From contig NZ_LXEO01000049.1 in the NCBI RefSeq assembly GCF_001654865.1, positions 186,001 through 250,000 of the forward strand: a stretch of 64,000 bases of DNA. Direction: 5' to 3'. The notes under the pieces are model-generated. The model saw nothing but the letters and a program-made list of their open reading frames with translations, had not been told where the DNA came from and did no database searches. Within the stretch, counting starts at the first letter, position 1; each line of letters begins with the position of its first letter. Shown piece after piece: positions 8,509 to 18,666 of this stretch. A program made the translations under genes and the position numbers. Origin of the DNA: Buttiauxella noackiae ATCC 51607. GTDB taxonomy: Bacteria > Pseudomonadota > Gammaproteobacteria > Enterobacterales > Enterobacteriaceae.

Positions 8509-9762
8509 TTACTTCGCTTCAGCCCACGCCCGTTCAATCTCTTCGGCAAGAATCTTCACACCCGCTTCGATTTTCTCAGGCTCTGGCACGTAGTTCATAC
8601 GCATACACTGATGCGTATGCGGCCACGGCTTATCAAGACCTGGGAAGAAGTAATCCCCCGGCACCATCAATACACCGCGTTTTTTCAGACGCTGATAGAG
8701 TAATTCGGTGGAAATCGGCAAGTCTTTAAACCACAACCAAAGGAAAATTGCCCCTTCCGGTTTATGAATTAAGCAGCGTTCTGGTGACAAATAGCGGCGA
8801 ATCGTCGCGATTGTGTCCTGAACGCGCTGGTAATAGAAGGGTTTGATGACCGTTTCAGACAGGCGCAGCAAATCATTACGCTTAATCATTTCGCAAGCCA
8901 TTGCCGGGCCAATACCTCCTGGGGCCAGGCTGATAATGCCGTTCATGTTGCTGATAGCAGAGATGATTTTTTCATTGGCGATGATAATGCCACAACGACT
9001 ACCCGGTAAGCCGAGCTTCGAGAGACTCATACACAGGATAATATTCGGATTCCACAGCGGGCGTGCCTCGGTGAAAATAATCCCCGGGAACGGTACGCCA
9101 TATGCGTTATCAATCACCAACGGAATACCGTGCTGGTGCGCCAACGCATCGAGCTTAATCAGCTCTTCATCGGTAATGACGTTGCCCGTCGGGTTGGTCG
9201 GGCGCGACACGCAAATCATCCCGGTGTCCGGGCCGATTTGCAGATGTTCAAAATCGACGTGATATTTAAACTGGCCTTCCGGCAGCAGTTCGATATTCGG
9301 GCGCGTTGAGACAAACAGGTCTTCTTCGAGACCCGAATCTGCATAGCCGATATATTCAGGTGCCAGTGGGAACAACACTTTTTTAGTGCTGCCATCCGCA
9401 TACCGACCCGCGAACAGATTAAACAGGTAGAAAAATGCGCTCTGACTGCCATTTGTCAGTGCAATATTCTGAGGATTAATATCCCAACCTAATTCTGTAC
9501 GCAGCATATCTGCAAGCGCGTCAAGTAACTCACTTTTCCCCTGCGGACCGTCGTAATTGCATAGCGCATCAGCCATTTTCCCATTTGCCAGCATGTCTGC
9601 CAGCAGATCCTGGAAGTAGTCATTCATAGCAGGAATTTGCGCAGGATTACCGCCACCGAGCATGATCGCTCCAGGTGTGCGTAGACCATCGTTGAGATCC
9701 TCCATCAGGCGTGTAATGCCTGCATGGCGGGTAAATTTGTCGCCGAAAAGTGAAAACGTCAT
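8509..9762 (-). CDS. avtA: Valine-pyruvate aminotransferase
   Basis: A 417-residue PLP-dependent class I/II aminotransferase, nearly the same as E. coli AvtA, which makes valine and alanine from 2-ketoisovalerate/pyruvate. The fold-type I features are visible: GGGNPAQIP at the N-terminus, SRPTNPTGNV around residue 190, and the PLP lysine in SLSKLGLPGSR (about residue 255). The gene is transcribed alone, convergent with the nickel permease; malS lies upstream in the same direction after 190 bp. Confidence 0.97.
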   Translation of the reverse strand: MTFSLFGDKFTRHAGITRLMEDLNDGLRTPGAIMLGGGNPAQIPAMNDYFQDLLADMLANGKMADALCNYDGPQGKSELLDALADMLRTELGWDINPQNIALTNGSQSAFFYLFNLFAGRYADGSTKKVLFPLAPEYIGYADSGLEEDLFVSTRPNIELLPEGQFKYHVDFEHLQIGPDTGMICVSRPTNPTGNVITDEELIKLDALAHQHGIPLVIDNAYGVPFPGIIFTEARPLWNPNIILCMSLSKLGLPGSRCGIIIANEKIISAISNMNGIISLAPGGIGPAMACEMIKRNDLLRLSETVIKPFYYQRVQDTIATIRRYLSPERCLIHKPEGAIFLWLWFKDLPISTELLYQRLKKRGVLMVPGDYFFPGLDKPWPHTHQCMRMNYVPEPEKIEAGVKILAEEIERAWAEAK

Positions 9763-9893
9763 AGCGTAGATCTGTCTTTGACTATCAAAAAGAGGCTAAC
9801 CATAGCGCCGGAGAAGACACGGTGCAAACGCATTAAGGATAGTCGCAGTCATGGAATGTGCTGCTTTAACGCTGATTAAAAGCATTAAGTACC

Positions 9894-9946
9894 GCGCTTC
9901 GCTTTATGGCCTACAAGTGCATTTGTATACCCTATAAGCGAAGCGC
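9894..9946. repeat. Nested hairpin between malS and avtA
   Basis: An outer perfect 11-bp inverted repeat (GCGCTTCGCTT / AAGCGAAGCGC) encloses an inner one (TACAA-GTGCAT-TTGTA). It begins 6 bp after the malS stop, so it may act as the malS 3' end structure. The rest of the 190-bp gap presumably holds the avtA promoter. Confidence 0.7.
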
Positions 9947-9952
9947 TATTCG

Positions 9953-11971
9953 TTATTGATTCCCTGCCCAGACCACCATCACTTTGTCATCTGCGGATTC
10001 ACGGCTAAAGCCGTACCCTTGTTTCATGCTCAGTGTGTTCTGCTTGCCCGCGCCTATTGCCGGGTGGCGAGCTCGGAACTGGCTGATTTTCTGCCAGTGC
10101 GAAAGCGTGGCAACATTCTGCCCCCAGTTCATATCAGAACGGGTTCCCTGAAGCGGGTCGGAACCTGTCGGGCCAAACGGGCGTTCAGTCTCATCGCCAT
10201 AGAAAATTTGCACCGCACCAGGGGCCAGCAATAGCAATTCTGCCGCACGCTGACCGCCTTCGCGGAACAGGCGGGTATCATGCGAGGAAAGGTAGCTAAG
10301 CACATTGAAATCCTGCAACTTAGACGCCATCTGTTGCCAGGTGAGATCGATGTTTTCGAGGCAATCCACCGCTTTTGCCGCTTGTTCCTGATAATCAAAA
10401 TTGATCATCGCGTCAAAGCCGCTGTTGTAGTAATCGCTCCGCATCACGCCGTGGCCCCAGGATTCTCCGGTCATCCAGAACGGCGCATCATCCAACTTTT
10501 TATCTGGGTTAGCTTTTTTCCATTCGGCCAGTGCAGCAACAGATTGCTCTTTAAGCTGCTGCCAGCCCGATTTTTCGACATGCTTTGCCGTATCCACCCG
10601 GAAACCGTCGATACCGTAATCGCGCACCCATTGGCTCAACCAATGGGTCAGGTAGTCTCGCACGGTGTAATCAGCAGTTTCTTTCGCGTGGGTATCGGAT
10701 TTGTGGCGATAAAAAATCGGCAAGCCTGCCGGTTGTGTGGATTCCGTTTTTAAATCTGGCAGGAAGGCCAACGACATTGTGAGATCGTCAAATCCAGGGG
10801 AGTCGTAATTTCCAATATCGGTGCGAATCCAGTTTTTCCCCCACCAGTTTTGCCACGCCGTTTTATCACCAAAGTTGATGTAATCATTAAAGGAGTGCCA
10901 GCTCTGGCCAGGCCCTGGTTTCCAGTCTGTCCAGTGCTTGCCGAGGGTTTTAGTCAGCTCGTCACCTTTAAGATAAAGCGCGCCAAAATCGTACTCCTGC
11001 ATATCGGCAAGCGTTGCATAGCCTGTATGGTTCATCACAACGTCGAACAAAATTCGAATGCCGCGTTTGTGGGCTTCGTCCACCAATGTGCGTAGTTCGT
11101 CCTCAGTCCCCATATTGGCATCGAGTTTGGTCCAGTCCATGGTGTAGTAACCGTGGTAGGCATAGTGCGGGAAGTCCCCTTTTGTGCCGCCACCAACCCA
11201 ACCATGAATTTGCTCGAGAGGAGAGCTTATCCACAATGCGTTCACACCCAGTTGCTGTAGATAATCGAGTTTTTGGGTAAGTCCAGCCAGGTCACCACCG
11301 TGGAACGTGCCGATCTCTTGCATTCCATCTTTATGACGGCCATAGCTGTTATCGTTTTTCGGGTTGCCATTCTCAAAGCGATCAGTCAGCACAAAATAGA
11401 CCGTGGCGTTATGCCAGCTAAACGGCGCTGCCTGTTTGGTAGTGGCAGATTCAAGCAGCAGCAGCCCATTGCTATTCGCAGCAGGCATTAGAGTAATCTT
11501 GCCTTGTTTGACCGTTGTTGTGGCACCGCTATAGAAATCTCGAACCTCACTCCCTTCAGCAAAGGTTTTGCTGACATCCAGTGTGAGCGGCTTGCCATCC
11601 CATTTCGGGCACTGACGGGTGACATCGACAGGAGCGGCTTGTGTCTCGCTATTAACGCTCAGGATGAGTGTAGGAGTGCCGCTACGCGTATCAATTTGAA
11701 CGCGATATTCTCCTTCGCGAAATAAACGCCAGACGGGTGCTGCCCCTTCACAAGGTTTAAGCGACAGTGCCTGGTTAAGTTTGATAGATTCCGCGGGCTG
11801 CCAGCAGGCCTGATCAAGCTTAAGACTTAGCGGTAGAGTGCCTTTCGCAAGCTGTGCCTCGCTGACAAATAGGCCCGGAGTTTGCTCTTTAAATGCAGGT
11901 ATTCCGGGAACAATCCAGGCGGCTTGCACAAGTCCTGGAAACAGTAAAAGCAGCAGAGGTAATTTTTTCAT
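9953..11971 (-). CDS. malS: Periplasmic alpha-amylase
   Basis: A 672-residue glycosyl hydrolase family 13 enzyme (E. coli MalS 676) that hydrolyses maltodextrins longer than maltose in the periplasm. It has a signal peptide ending near VQA (residue 17). GH13 motifs are DVVMNHTG, the nucleophile Asp in GFRVDTAKHVE (about residue 460), the acid Glu in MTGESWG and SSHDTR. Four cysteines (about residues 55, 75, 120 and in AVDCLEN) match the disulfides known from E. coli MalS. MalT-like boxes precede it. Confidence 0.97.
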   Translation of the reverse strand: MKKLPLLLLLFPGLVQAAWIVPGIPAFKEQTPGLFVSEAQLAKGTLPLSLKLDQACWQPAESIKLNQALSLKPCEGAAPVWRLFREGEYRVQIDTRSGTPTLILSVNSETQAAPVDVTRQCPKWDGKPLTLDVSKTFAEGSEVRDFYSGATTTVKQGKITLMPAANSNGLLLLESATTKQAAPFSWHNATVYFVLTDRFENGNPKNDNSYGRHKDGMQEIGTFHGGDLAGLTQKLDYLQQLGVNALWISSPLEQIHGWVGGGTKGDFPHYAYHGYYTMDWTKLDANMGTEDELRTLVDEAHKRGIRILFDVVMNHTGYATLADMQEYDFGALYLKGDELTKTLGKHWTDWKPGPGQSWHSFNDYINFGDKTAWQNWWGKNWIRTDIGNYDSPGFDDLTMSLAFLPDLKTESTQPAGLPIFYRHKSDTHAKETADYTVRDYLTHWLSQWVRDYGIDGFRVDTAKHVEKSGWQQLKEQSVAALAEWKKANPDKKLDDAPFWMTGESWGHGVMRSDYYNSGFDAMINFDYQEQAAKAVDCLENIDLTWQQMASKLQDFNVLSYLSSHDTRLFREGGQRAAELLLLAPGAVQIFYGDETERPFGPTGSDPLQGTRSDMNWGQNVATLSHWQKISQFRARHPAIGAGKQNTLSMKQGYGFSRESADDKVMVVWAGNQ

Positions 11972-12027
11972 AGGGTTAAGCCCGCGATTGTCTTTTATTC
12001 AGTTTGGCACTGTTTTAAATAGCGGAG

Positions 12028-12062
12028 TTCATCCCCAAAAGGGGTTGTCAGGGGTGGAGATA
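12028..12062. promoter_or_regulatory. Putative MalT boxes in the malS-bax gap
   Basis: The 315-bp gap between divergent malS and bax has GGGGATGAA on the - strand (12028-12036) and GGGGTTGT and GGGGTGGAGA on the + strand (12041, 12051). These resemble the GGGGA(T/G)GA core of MalT boxes, in line with MalT control of malS in E. coli. Beyond this the gap shows only AT-rich promoter-like sequence. Confidence 0.55.
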
Positions 12063-12286
12063 ATAGGGTGAGTGATGCAGTTATCAGTTTGCGTAAATAT
12101 GGGATAAACATCGCATATTGCAATACTTTTTGGCGTCATAAGAAGTTCGTACGTGACATCATTTAGGAATGGGATTATTTCTTTTGGTGCTCTGAAGGTC
12201 TATTTTTGTTAGTATCTGCGTTTACTTTATTCGAAACCTTTTATAAATAAGGCACTGGAAACGTAACGATCCGACCAGGAGATCTA

Positions 12287-13120
12287 ATGATATCAACCCA
12301 TTTCCGACGATTTGGGGCTGCGATACTTATGTTACTGACCTTCAGTTTTTCAACTGGGGTATTAGCAAGTAAACATGAGCCAAAATCGCATAAAGCCCAC
12401 ATAGTTAAGACCAAAAGCACGACGACACACAGTAAGAAATTGGTAAGTAGTAAAAAAGAGTATTCTCGCAATAGTGAAATTGCATCGCTCCCTGACTTGC
12501 GAAAATACCCTTCCGGAACACCTAGAAAAAAAGCGTTTCTCCGGACAGTCATGCCATATATTACTAGTCAAAATGCAGCGATCACTGCGGACCGTAACTG
12601 GTTGGTTTCTAAGCAGTATGAAAAACGCTGGTCACCATCAGAGCGTACACGCCTGAAAGGAATTACCCAGCGCTATAAAATTGCGTGGAATGGTAATACT
12701 AAGCGTGTGCCGTGGAATACGCTGATGGAAAAAGTCGACATCATTCCTACCAACATGGTGGCAACGATGGCTGCAGCTGAAAGCGGCTGGGGTACGTCGA
12801 AACTTGCCCGTAGCAACAACAATTTGTTTGGTATGAAGTGCAGCAAACGCCATTGCAACAGTGAACCAGGTAAAGTTAAAGGCTATTTGCATTACGATTC
12901 AGTTAAGGAAGGCGTTAACGCTTACGTAACAAATCTGAATACGCATCCGGCCTATAATTCCTTCCGTAAATCACGTGCGCAATTGCGTAAAGCGGATCAG
13001 GAAGTGACTGCCAGCAATATGATTCATAAGCTGAAAGGGTATTCTACAAAAGGTAGTAGCTATAACAATTACCTATTTGCGATGTACCAAACCAATCAGC
13101 GATTTATGGCACCGAACTAA
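12287..13120 (+). CDS. bax: Bax protein, glucosaminidase-fold putative peptidoglycan hydrolase
   Basis: A 277-residue exported protein with a signal peptide cleaved after about VLA (residue 27), a Lys/Ser-rich linker and a FlgJ/Bax-type glucosaminidase domain (about residues 85-270). The catalytic Glu is probably that in MAAAESGWGTSKLARSNNN; the block NLFGMKC is also typical. It is predicted to cut glycan strands in the periplasm; its role in E. coli is poorly known. It is divergent from malS and ends in a strong terminator. Confidence 0.93.
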   Translation: MISTHFRRFGAAILMLLTFSFSTGVLASKHEPKSHKAHIVKTKSTTTHSKKLVSSKKEYSRNSEIASLPDLRKYPSGTPRKKAFLRTVMPYITSQNAAITADRNWLVSKQYEKRWSPSERTRLKGITQRYKIAWNGNTKRVPWNTLMEKVDIIPTNMVATMAAAESGWGTSKLARSNNNLFGMKCSKRHCNSEPGKVKGYLHYDSVKEGVNAYVTNLNTHPAYNSFRKSRAQLRKADQEVTASNMIHKLKGYSTKGSSYNNYLFAMYQTNQRFMAPN

Positions 13121-13156
13121 TTAAAAAAATAGAATGTTAATAATAAGTAATAATTC

Positions 13157-13184
13157 ACGCCTTCAATTCGAAGGCGTTTTTTTT
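13157..13184 (+). terminator. Rho-independent terminator of bax
   Basis: Stem ACGCCTTC / GAAGGCGT with loop AATTC, followed by eight T residues. It sits between convergent bax and xylR. Confidence 0.92.
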
Positions 13185-13198
13185 GCTTAACTCATTCA

Positions 13199-14377
13199 CT
13201 AAACCAATATTTCACTATGTCTTTCACGATGTTCTTTCGGCGTTGAGCCATACTCTTTTTTAAAGACCGAATAGAAGTATTGCAATGATGGATAACCGCA
13301 CATTTGCGATATTTCATTGATAGACAAAGATGTAGACACCAGCAAACTGCGCGCTTTTTCTAACTTTTCGGTGTGAATTATTGTATGAATCGTCTCACCG
13401 ACTTCTTCTTTAAACCGCTTCTCGAGGTTAGAACGCGAGATCCCTACCGCGTCCAAAACTTGCTCAACTTTGATACCTTTACAGGCATGGTTTCGGATGT
13501 AGTGCATTGCCTGAATCACAGCGGGATCGTGCAAAGAACGATAATCCGTTGAACGGCGTTCAACCACACGCACCGGCGGCACCAGAATGCGTTGTAAAGC
13601 AAGTGGCTCATTGTCCATCAAACGATGCAATAACTTTGCGGCCTGATATCCCATCTGCCTTGTTCCCTGTGCTACCGACGAAAGTGCCACGCGGGATAGA
13701 TAACGCGTCAGTTCTTCGTTATCTATCCCAATCACACAGAGTTTTTCCGGCACGGGAATATGCAGATGTTCGCAAACTTGCAGCAGGTGTCGTGCACGCG
13801 CATCCGTCACGGCAATAATCCCGGTTTGCGGTGGAAGTGTTTGCACCCAATCCGCCAGGCGGTTTTGCGCATGCTGCCAATTCTCCGGGGCCGTTTCTAT
13901 ACCCTGATAAACCACGCCCCGATATTTTTCTTTTGCCACAAGCTGATTAAAAGCGTACTCACGTTCCATAGCCCAACGCTTGCCGCTGGAGTTCGGCAAA
14001 CCATAGAAGGCGAAACGTTGCACACCCTTCTCTTTTAGATGCAAAAATGCATTTTCCACCAGGGCATGGTTGTCGGTAGCAATGTAATGTACTGGTGGGT
14101 AGTGTTCTGGCGAATGGTAGGACCCTCCCACACCAACAATAGGAACATCCGCTCCATCTAATAAACGCTGGATTTCAGTATCATCAAAATCGGCAATCAC
14201 GCCGTCGCCTAGCCACTCTTTGATATTGTCGATGCGGGCACGGAAATCTTCTTCAATAAAAATGTCCCACTCAGATTGAGACGCCTGCAAGTATTCTCCA
14301 ACGCCCTCCACTACCTGACGGTCGTAGGCTTTGTTGGCATTGAATAACAACGTGATGCGATGACGTTTCTCAAACAT
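13199..14377 (-). CDS. xylR: Xylose operon activator XylR
   Basis: A 392-residue AraC-family activator. The N-terminal 270 residues form a LacI/PBP-type sugar-sensing domain; the C-terminal part has two helix-turn-helix motifs (KVEQVLDAVGISRSNLEKRF region and SINEISQMCGYPSLQYFYSVF region is the AraC signature). With D-xylose it activates xylAB and xylFGH. It is the last gene after xylFGH on the same strand, separated from xylH by an ERIC element, so it could be read from the xylF promoter or from its own. Confidence 0.97.
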   Translation of the reverse strand: MFEKRHRITLLFNANKAYDRQVVEGVGEYLQASQSEWDIFIEEDFRARIDNIKEWLGDGVIADFDDTEIQRLLDGADVPIVGVGGSYHSPEHYPPVHYIATDNHALVENAFLHLKEKGVQRFAFYGLPNSSGKRWAMEREYAFNQLVAKEKYRGVVYQGIETAPENWQHAQNRLADWVQTLPPQTGIIAVTDARARHLLQVCEHLHIPVPEKLCVIGIDNEELTRYLSRVALSSVAQGTRQMGYQAAKLLHRLMDNEPLALQRILVPPVRVVERRSTDYRSLHDPAVIQAMHYIRNHACKGIKVEQVLDAVGISRSNLEKRFKEEVGETIHTIIHTEKLEKARSLLVSTSLSINEISQMCGYPSLQYFYSVFKKEYGSTPKEHRERHSEILV

Positions 14378-14415
14378 GCCTTTTCCCTGATAAAAAAACT
14401 GTATGTGAAAATAAC

Positions 14416-14540
14416 AATGCCCAAGCTACTTCAAAATGCAGGTTGGCGGCAATCGAGAGAACCCTGAGAACTTATCAAGTAAGTGACTCAGGTGAACGAG
14501 AGCCGCCAACAACCCTGCAGATTGAAGAGCGACGGGCATT
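14416..14540 (+). repeat. ERIC element (copy 1) between xylH and xylR
   Basis: A 125-bp imperfect palindrome with ends AATGCCC / GGGCATT and centre GAGAACTTATCAAGTAAGTG, followed by ACTCAGGTGAACGAG, closely matching the ERIC core (GTAAGTGACTGGGGTGAGCG). It fills nearly the whole xylH-xylR gap, so it is likely transcribed. Confidence 0.88.
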
Positions 14541-14548
14541 TTGCACAC

Positions 14549-15730
14549 TTATGCTCTACGTTTAGTAGCCGAATCCATCCAGACAGCCAGCAATAAAATG
14601 GCGCCTTTTACGATGTATTGCCAAAATGTCGGGACATCCATCATGCTCATGCCGTTATCCAGTGAAGCCATGATAAATGCCCCCATCACTGCCCCTGCAA
14701 CACTTCCAACGCCGCCGGCAAGACTCGTACCACCAATGACACATGCTGCAATGGCATCCAGCTCAGCAATGTTGCCGGCAGACGGAGAGCCTGCCCCCAA
14801 TCGCGAGCTAAGAATTAACCCAGCAATCGCCACCATCAAACCGTTTATGGCAAACACCGCAAGCTTGGTGCGCTCCACATTAATGCCCGATAGCCGCGCC
14901 GCCTCAATATTGCCGCCAATCGCGTAAATACGTCTGCCAAACGCTGTGCGAGTCGCCATAAACATTCCCGCTAGCAGTAATAACGTGAGGATCAGCACCG
15001 GTGTAGGTACACCACGGTAATCATTGAGTAGCCAGATTGCCCCCAACACGATAACTGCTGTGATGGCTTGTCGCCCTAAGACACCTGTGGAGGCCGGCGT
15101 TTCCAGCCCCAGAGCCTGCCGCCGACTATGCATCCTCCATTGCCAGGCAACAAAAACCACCAACCCTAAAGTACCAATACCAAAACCAATTCCGTCTGGC
15201 AGGTAGCTTTGCCCGATTTGCGACATTGAGGCACTGGTTGGCGATACGGTTGTACCGTTAGTAATGCCGATCAGCACGCCGCGAAACGCCAGCATTCCAG
15301 CAAGGGTGACGATAAATGACGGCACTTTACGATACGCCACCCACCATCCGTTCCACGCCCCTAAAACGAGCCCAAGTACCAGCGTTACGGCAATCGTGAG
15401 TGGTAGTGGCCACCCAAGCCAAACATCAAAAATGGCCGCCACACCGCCAAGTAACCCCATCATCGAGCCGACAGAAAGATCGATTTCTGCCGAAATGATG
15501 ACGAATACCATGCCTACCGCCAGAATCCCGGTGATAGCGGTTTGGCGTAATAAATTGGAGATATTTCTGGCACTGAGATAAGCGCCTTCGGTGGTCCAGG
15601 TAAAGAACAGCATAATCACCACAATCGCTGCGATCATGACAAAAACCTGGAGATTAAGTGCCCGTAGTCCGGCAAAAGGTGATGCCGCAGGTGCCGTGAG
15701 TTTCATTTCAGACGGATGACTTTTCGACAT
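14549..15730 (-). CDS. xylH: D-xylose ABC transporter permease
   Basis: A 393-residue inner-membrane permease with about ten transmembrane segments, forming the channel of the XylFGH importer. Conserved RbsC-type segments are visible, such as [14 protein letters not shown] and [11 protein letters not shown]-like [13 protein letters not shown]. The ATG at 15730 gives [11 protein letters not shown], matching E. coli; it overlaps the 3' end of xylG by 23 bp. Confidence 0.97.
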   Translation of the reverse strand: MSKSHPSEMKLTAPAASPFAGLRALNLQVFVMIAAIVVIMLFFTWTTEGAYLSARNISNLLRQTAITGILAVGMVFVIISAEIDLSVGSMMGLLGGVAAIFDVWLGWPLPLTIAVTLVLGLVLGAWNGWWVAYRKVPSFIVTLAGMLAFRGVLIGITNGTTVSPTSASMSQIGQSYLPDGIGFGIGTLGLVVFVAWQWRMHSRRQALGLETPASTGVLGRQAITAVIVLGAIWLLNDYRGVPTPVLILTLLLLAGMFMATRTAFGRRIYAIGGNIEAARLSGINVERTKLAVFAINGLMVAIAGLILSSRLGAGSPSAGNIAELDAIAACVIGGTSLAGGVGSVAGAVMGAFIMASLDNGMSMMDVPTFWQYIVKGAILLLAVWMDSATKRRA

Positions 15731-17249
15731 GCTTTTCACTCCTCAGTGCAGCTTCCATAACCTGCTCTTGGGTCAGGTTATTGTTAATCAGATTGGCTTT
15801 GATTCGCCCCTCATGCATCACCAGCACCCTGTCACTCAGACCGAGCACTTCCGGCAATTCCGATGAGATAACAATGACCGCAATACCTTGCTGAACCAGC
15901 TGATTAATAAGTTTGTAGATTTCGTATTTCGCGCCGATATCAATGCCACGCGTGGGTTCGTCGAGGATCAAAATGCGTGGGTTGAGCAGCAGGCAACGCG
16001 CCAGAATGGCTTTTTGCTGGTTGCCGCCGCTCAGGCGACCAATTGCCAATTCTGGTGATGAAGTTTTAACTTTCAGTCGCTCAATCGATTGCAGAATGCA
16101 GTTTTGTTCGGCAGCGTCATCGAGCTGAGTTAACGCGCCAGAAAACTGGCTTAATGCGGCAAGTGTGATGTTTTGCCCCACAGCCATGACCGGCACGATG
16201 CCATCTTTTTTGCGGTCTTCTGGCACCATCGCAATGCCGTGAGCTATCGCCTGCTGGCAATTGCCGATAGCGACTTGTTGATTATCAATGAAAATACGAC
16301 CTTCAGACTTGCCCGGCCAGACGCCAAACAAACATTGCACAGCTTCGGTACGCCCGGCACCGACCAGTCCTGCGATCCCAAGAATTTCACCTTTATGCAG
16401 TGAAAAAGAGATGTCATTAACTCGTTTGATATGCCGATTGACCGGATGCCACGCAGTGAGATGCTCAACACGCAACACTTCTTCACCCGTCTGATGCGGT
16501 TCATTAGGGTAAAGCGCCGTAAGCTCACGTCCCACCATCATGGTGATGATGTCTTCTTCGCGCATCAGTGCCGCATCCCGTGTACCAATCGGCTGCCCAT
16601 CGCGGATAACGCAGATGGTGTCGGAAATAGCTTTCACTTCATTGAGTTTGTGGGAGATGTAAATACAGGCAATACCATGAGCCTGTAGATCACGAATAAT
16701 TGCTAGTAACACTGCTGTTTCTTGCTCAGTTAGTGAAGCTGTAGGCTCATCCAGAATGAGTAAGCGCACTTGTTTATTAAGCGCTTTGGCAATCTCAACC
16801 AACTGCTGCTGCCCAAGCCCCAGCGAACCAACGCGCGTATCCGGGGAAATATTCAGGCTCACCTGTGAGAGCAGTTTTTGGCATCGGAGCGTCATGCTGT
16901 CGTAATCCAGTACACCATGCCGCGACAACTCAGCGCCGAGGAAAATGTTCTCAAGTACAGTCAGATGTTTAACCAGAGCCAGCTCCTGGTGAATAATCGC
17001 AATACCTTTGCGTTCGGTATCGCGGATATGGCTCGCCTGAAGTTTTTCACCGGCGAACCATATTTCACCTTCGTAACTGCCGTAGGGGTAGATACCGCAC
17101 AGCACTTTCATCAATGTAGATTTACCAGAGCCGTTTTCACCACAGAGGGACATCACTTCACCAGCATCCACTGACAGACTGACGTTATCCACGGCCTTCA
17201 CAACACCAAAAGCTTTGGTGATATTTTTCATTTCCAGTAAACAAGGCAT
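15708..17249 (-). CDS. xylG: D-xylose ABC transporter ATP-binding protein
   Basis: A 513-residue double-domain ABC ATPase of the sugar (CUT2) class. The first half has Walker [10 protein letters not shown], signature [16 protein letters not shown] and Walker [13 protein letters not shown]; the second half has the degenerate Walker A of this class (GLVGAGRTE) and [12 protein letters not shown] with [14 protein letters not shown]. The start at 17249 gives [15 protein letters not shown] and has the SD GGAGG upstream. It is downstream of xylF by 58 bp and overlaps xylH. Confidence 0.97.
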   Translation of the reverse strand: MPCLLEMKNITKAFGVVKAVDNVSLSVDAGEVMSLCGENGSGKSTLMKVLCGIYPYGSYEGEIWFAGEKLQASHIRDTERKGIAIIHQELALVKHLTVLENIFLGAELSRHGVLDYDSMTLRCQKLLSQVSLNISPDTRVGSLGLGQQQLVEIAKALNKQVRLLILDEPTASLTEQETAVLLAIIRDLQAHGIACIYISHKLNEVKAISDTICVIRDGQPIGTRDAALMREEDIITMMVGRELTALYPNEPHQTGEEVLRVEHLTAWHPVNRHIKRVNDISFSLHKGEILGIAGLVGAGRTEAVQCLFGVWPGKSEGRIFIDNQQVAIGNCQQAIAHGIAMVPEDRKKDGIVPVMAVGQNITLAALSQFSGALTQLDDAAEQNCILQSIERLKVKTSSPELAIGRLSGGNQQKAILARCLLLNPRILILDEPTRGIDIGAKYEIYKLINQLVQQGIAVIVISSELPEVLGLSDRVLVMHEGRIKANLINNNLTQEQVMEAALRSEKHVEKSSV

Positions 17250-17307
17250 AGCCCCTCCTTTACCTGTTTTCAGGGTCTCGCCCGTGGCAAAGCACGGGCG
17301 CGGTGGG

Positions 17308-18300
17308 TTATAGCTCGTTTTTCTTGTGGAAACCGTCTGCCACAACGGTGCTGTCAATATTGGCTTTATCGACTTCGACAGGTGTCAGTAGACGTGAGGG
17401 AACATCTTTAATGCCATTGTTCAATACAGCGTCAGAAGCGGGTTGTTTGCCTTCACCTAATTCCACAGCAATTTCAGCTGCCGTATTCGCAAGCTTGGTA
17501 ATTGGCTTATAAACCGTCATGGTTTGCGTACCGGCAATAATACGTTTCACCCCAGCCAAATCCGCATCCTGCCCGGAAATGGCGACTTTACCAGCTAACC
17601 CTTGCGCACTTAATGCCTGAATTGCGCCGCCTGCAGTCGCATCGTTTGACGCCACAACAGCATCAATTTTATTGTTATTAGCTGTCAGAGCATTCTCCAT
17701 AATTTTCAATGCGTTTTCAGGCAGCCAACCATCAGCCCATTGATCGCCGACAACTTTTATTTTCCCACTCTCAATATAAGGTTTTAATACTTTCATCTGC
17801 CCTGCACGGAACATTTTGGCATTATTATCAACAGGTGAACCGCCCATTAAGAAATAATTCCCAGAAGGCACTTTATTAACAAGACTTTGCGCCTGTAATT
17901 CACCAACCTTTTCATTATCAAATGAGATGTAATAATCAATATCGGCATTATTAATCATGCGATCATAAGCTAATACTTTTATTCCTTCTCTTTTAGCCTC
18001 AGCAATCACATTACTTAACACCTGGCCGTTGTAAGGAATAATGACCAGTACATCAACACCACGGTTGATCATGTTTTCTATTTGCGACATTTGCGTTTCT
18101 TCGTTGCCATTCGCGGATTGTACAAAGACTTTCGCACCCAACGATTCGGCTTTTTTAACAAAAATATCGCGGTCTTTCTGCCAGCGTTCGAGACGTAAAT
18201 CGTCTATTGCCATGCCAATTTTCACTTCTTTAGCAATACCACTGATACTGGTCAGAACGAGTGAGGCGCACAGCGTTAGTAAGAGGTTCTTAATCTTCAT
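17308..18300 (-). CDS. xylF: Periplasmic D-xylose-binding protein
   Basis: A 330-residue periplasmic binding protein that delivers D-xylose to XylGH. The signal peptide ends near ISGIA-K (residue 23); the mature part begins [17 protein letters not shown] as in E. coli XylF. It is the first gene of xylFGH(R), divergent from xylAB, sharing a 366-bp control region where XylR and CRP act in E. coli. Confidence 0.97.
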   Translation of the reverse strand: MKIKNLLLTLCASLVLTSISGIAKEVKIGMAIDDLRLERWQKDRDIFVKKAESLGAKVFVQSANGNEETQMSQIENMINRGVDVLVIIPYNGQVLSNVIAEAKREGIKVLAYDRMINNADIDYYISFDNEKVGELQAQSLVNKVPSGNYFLMGGSPVDNNAKMFRAGQMKVLKPYIESGKIKVVGDQWADGWLPENALKIMENALTANNNKIDAVVASNDATAGGAIQALSAQGLAGKVAISGQDADLAGVKRIIAGTQTMTVYKPITKLANTAAEIAVELGEGKQPASDAVLNNGIKDVPSRLLTPVEVDKANIDSTVVADGFHKKNEL

Positions 18301-18666
18301 ATTGTTATACCTTTGTAGGGATGAATAACTCGGATTAAATTTATTATCTGTCGACCGGAGAAGATTGTTGTCTGTGAATGCAATTCCAGCAATTACAGAT
18401 TTTTATCTTCCCATTACGTTTTTTGGTTTAATTTCTAATTTATGATGACGATCTGCTTTTAATTTAACAAACTCATTCGTTTCTTTATTTACTGGAATAA
18501 CCATCGAGATATTTCATTCATTATTTTCAGTATTTTTGCGAAGCAGCGCACATTTGAGGATTCTCTTAAACGCAGTGTGAAATAACGTAATTGAGCAATA
18601 CCAGAGGAAAATACAGGATGGTGACAGAATCGCTTACTTGCCGCCCCCCTGATTACGGAGTCACTT
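18301..18666. promoter_or_regulatory. xylF-xylA divergent control region
   Basis: This 366-bp AT-rich gap must hold promoters for xylFGH(R) and xylAB and the XylR sites. A CRP-like left half TGTGA with a weak right half is at 18576-18591. A short inverted repeat TGCAATT..AATTACA lies near 18378-18396. XylR direct repeats could not be placed with certainty. The xylA SD is GGAG at about 18657. Confidence 0.7.
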
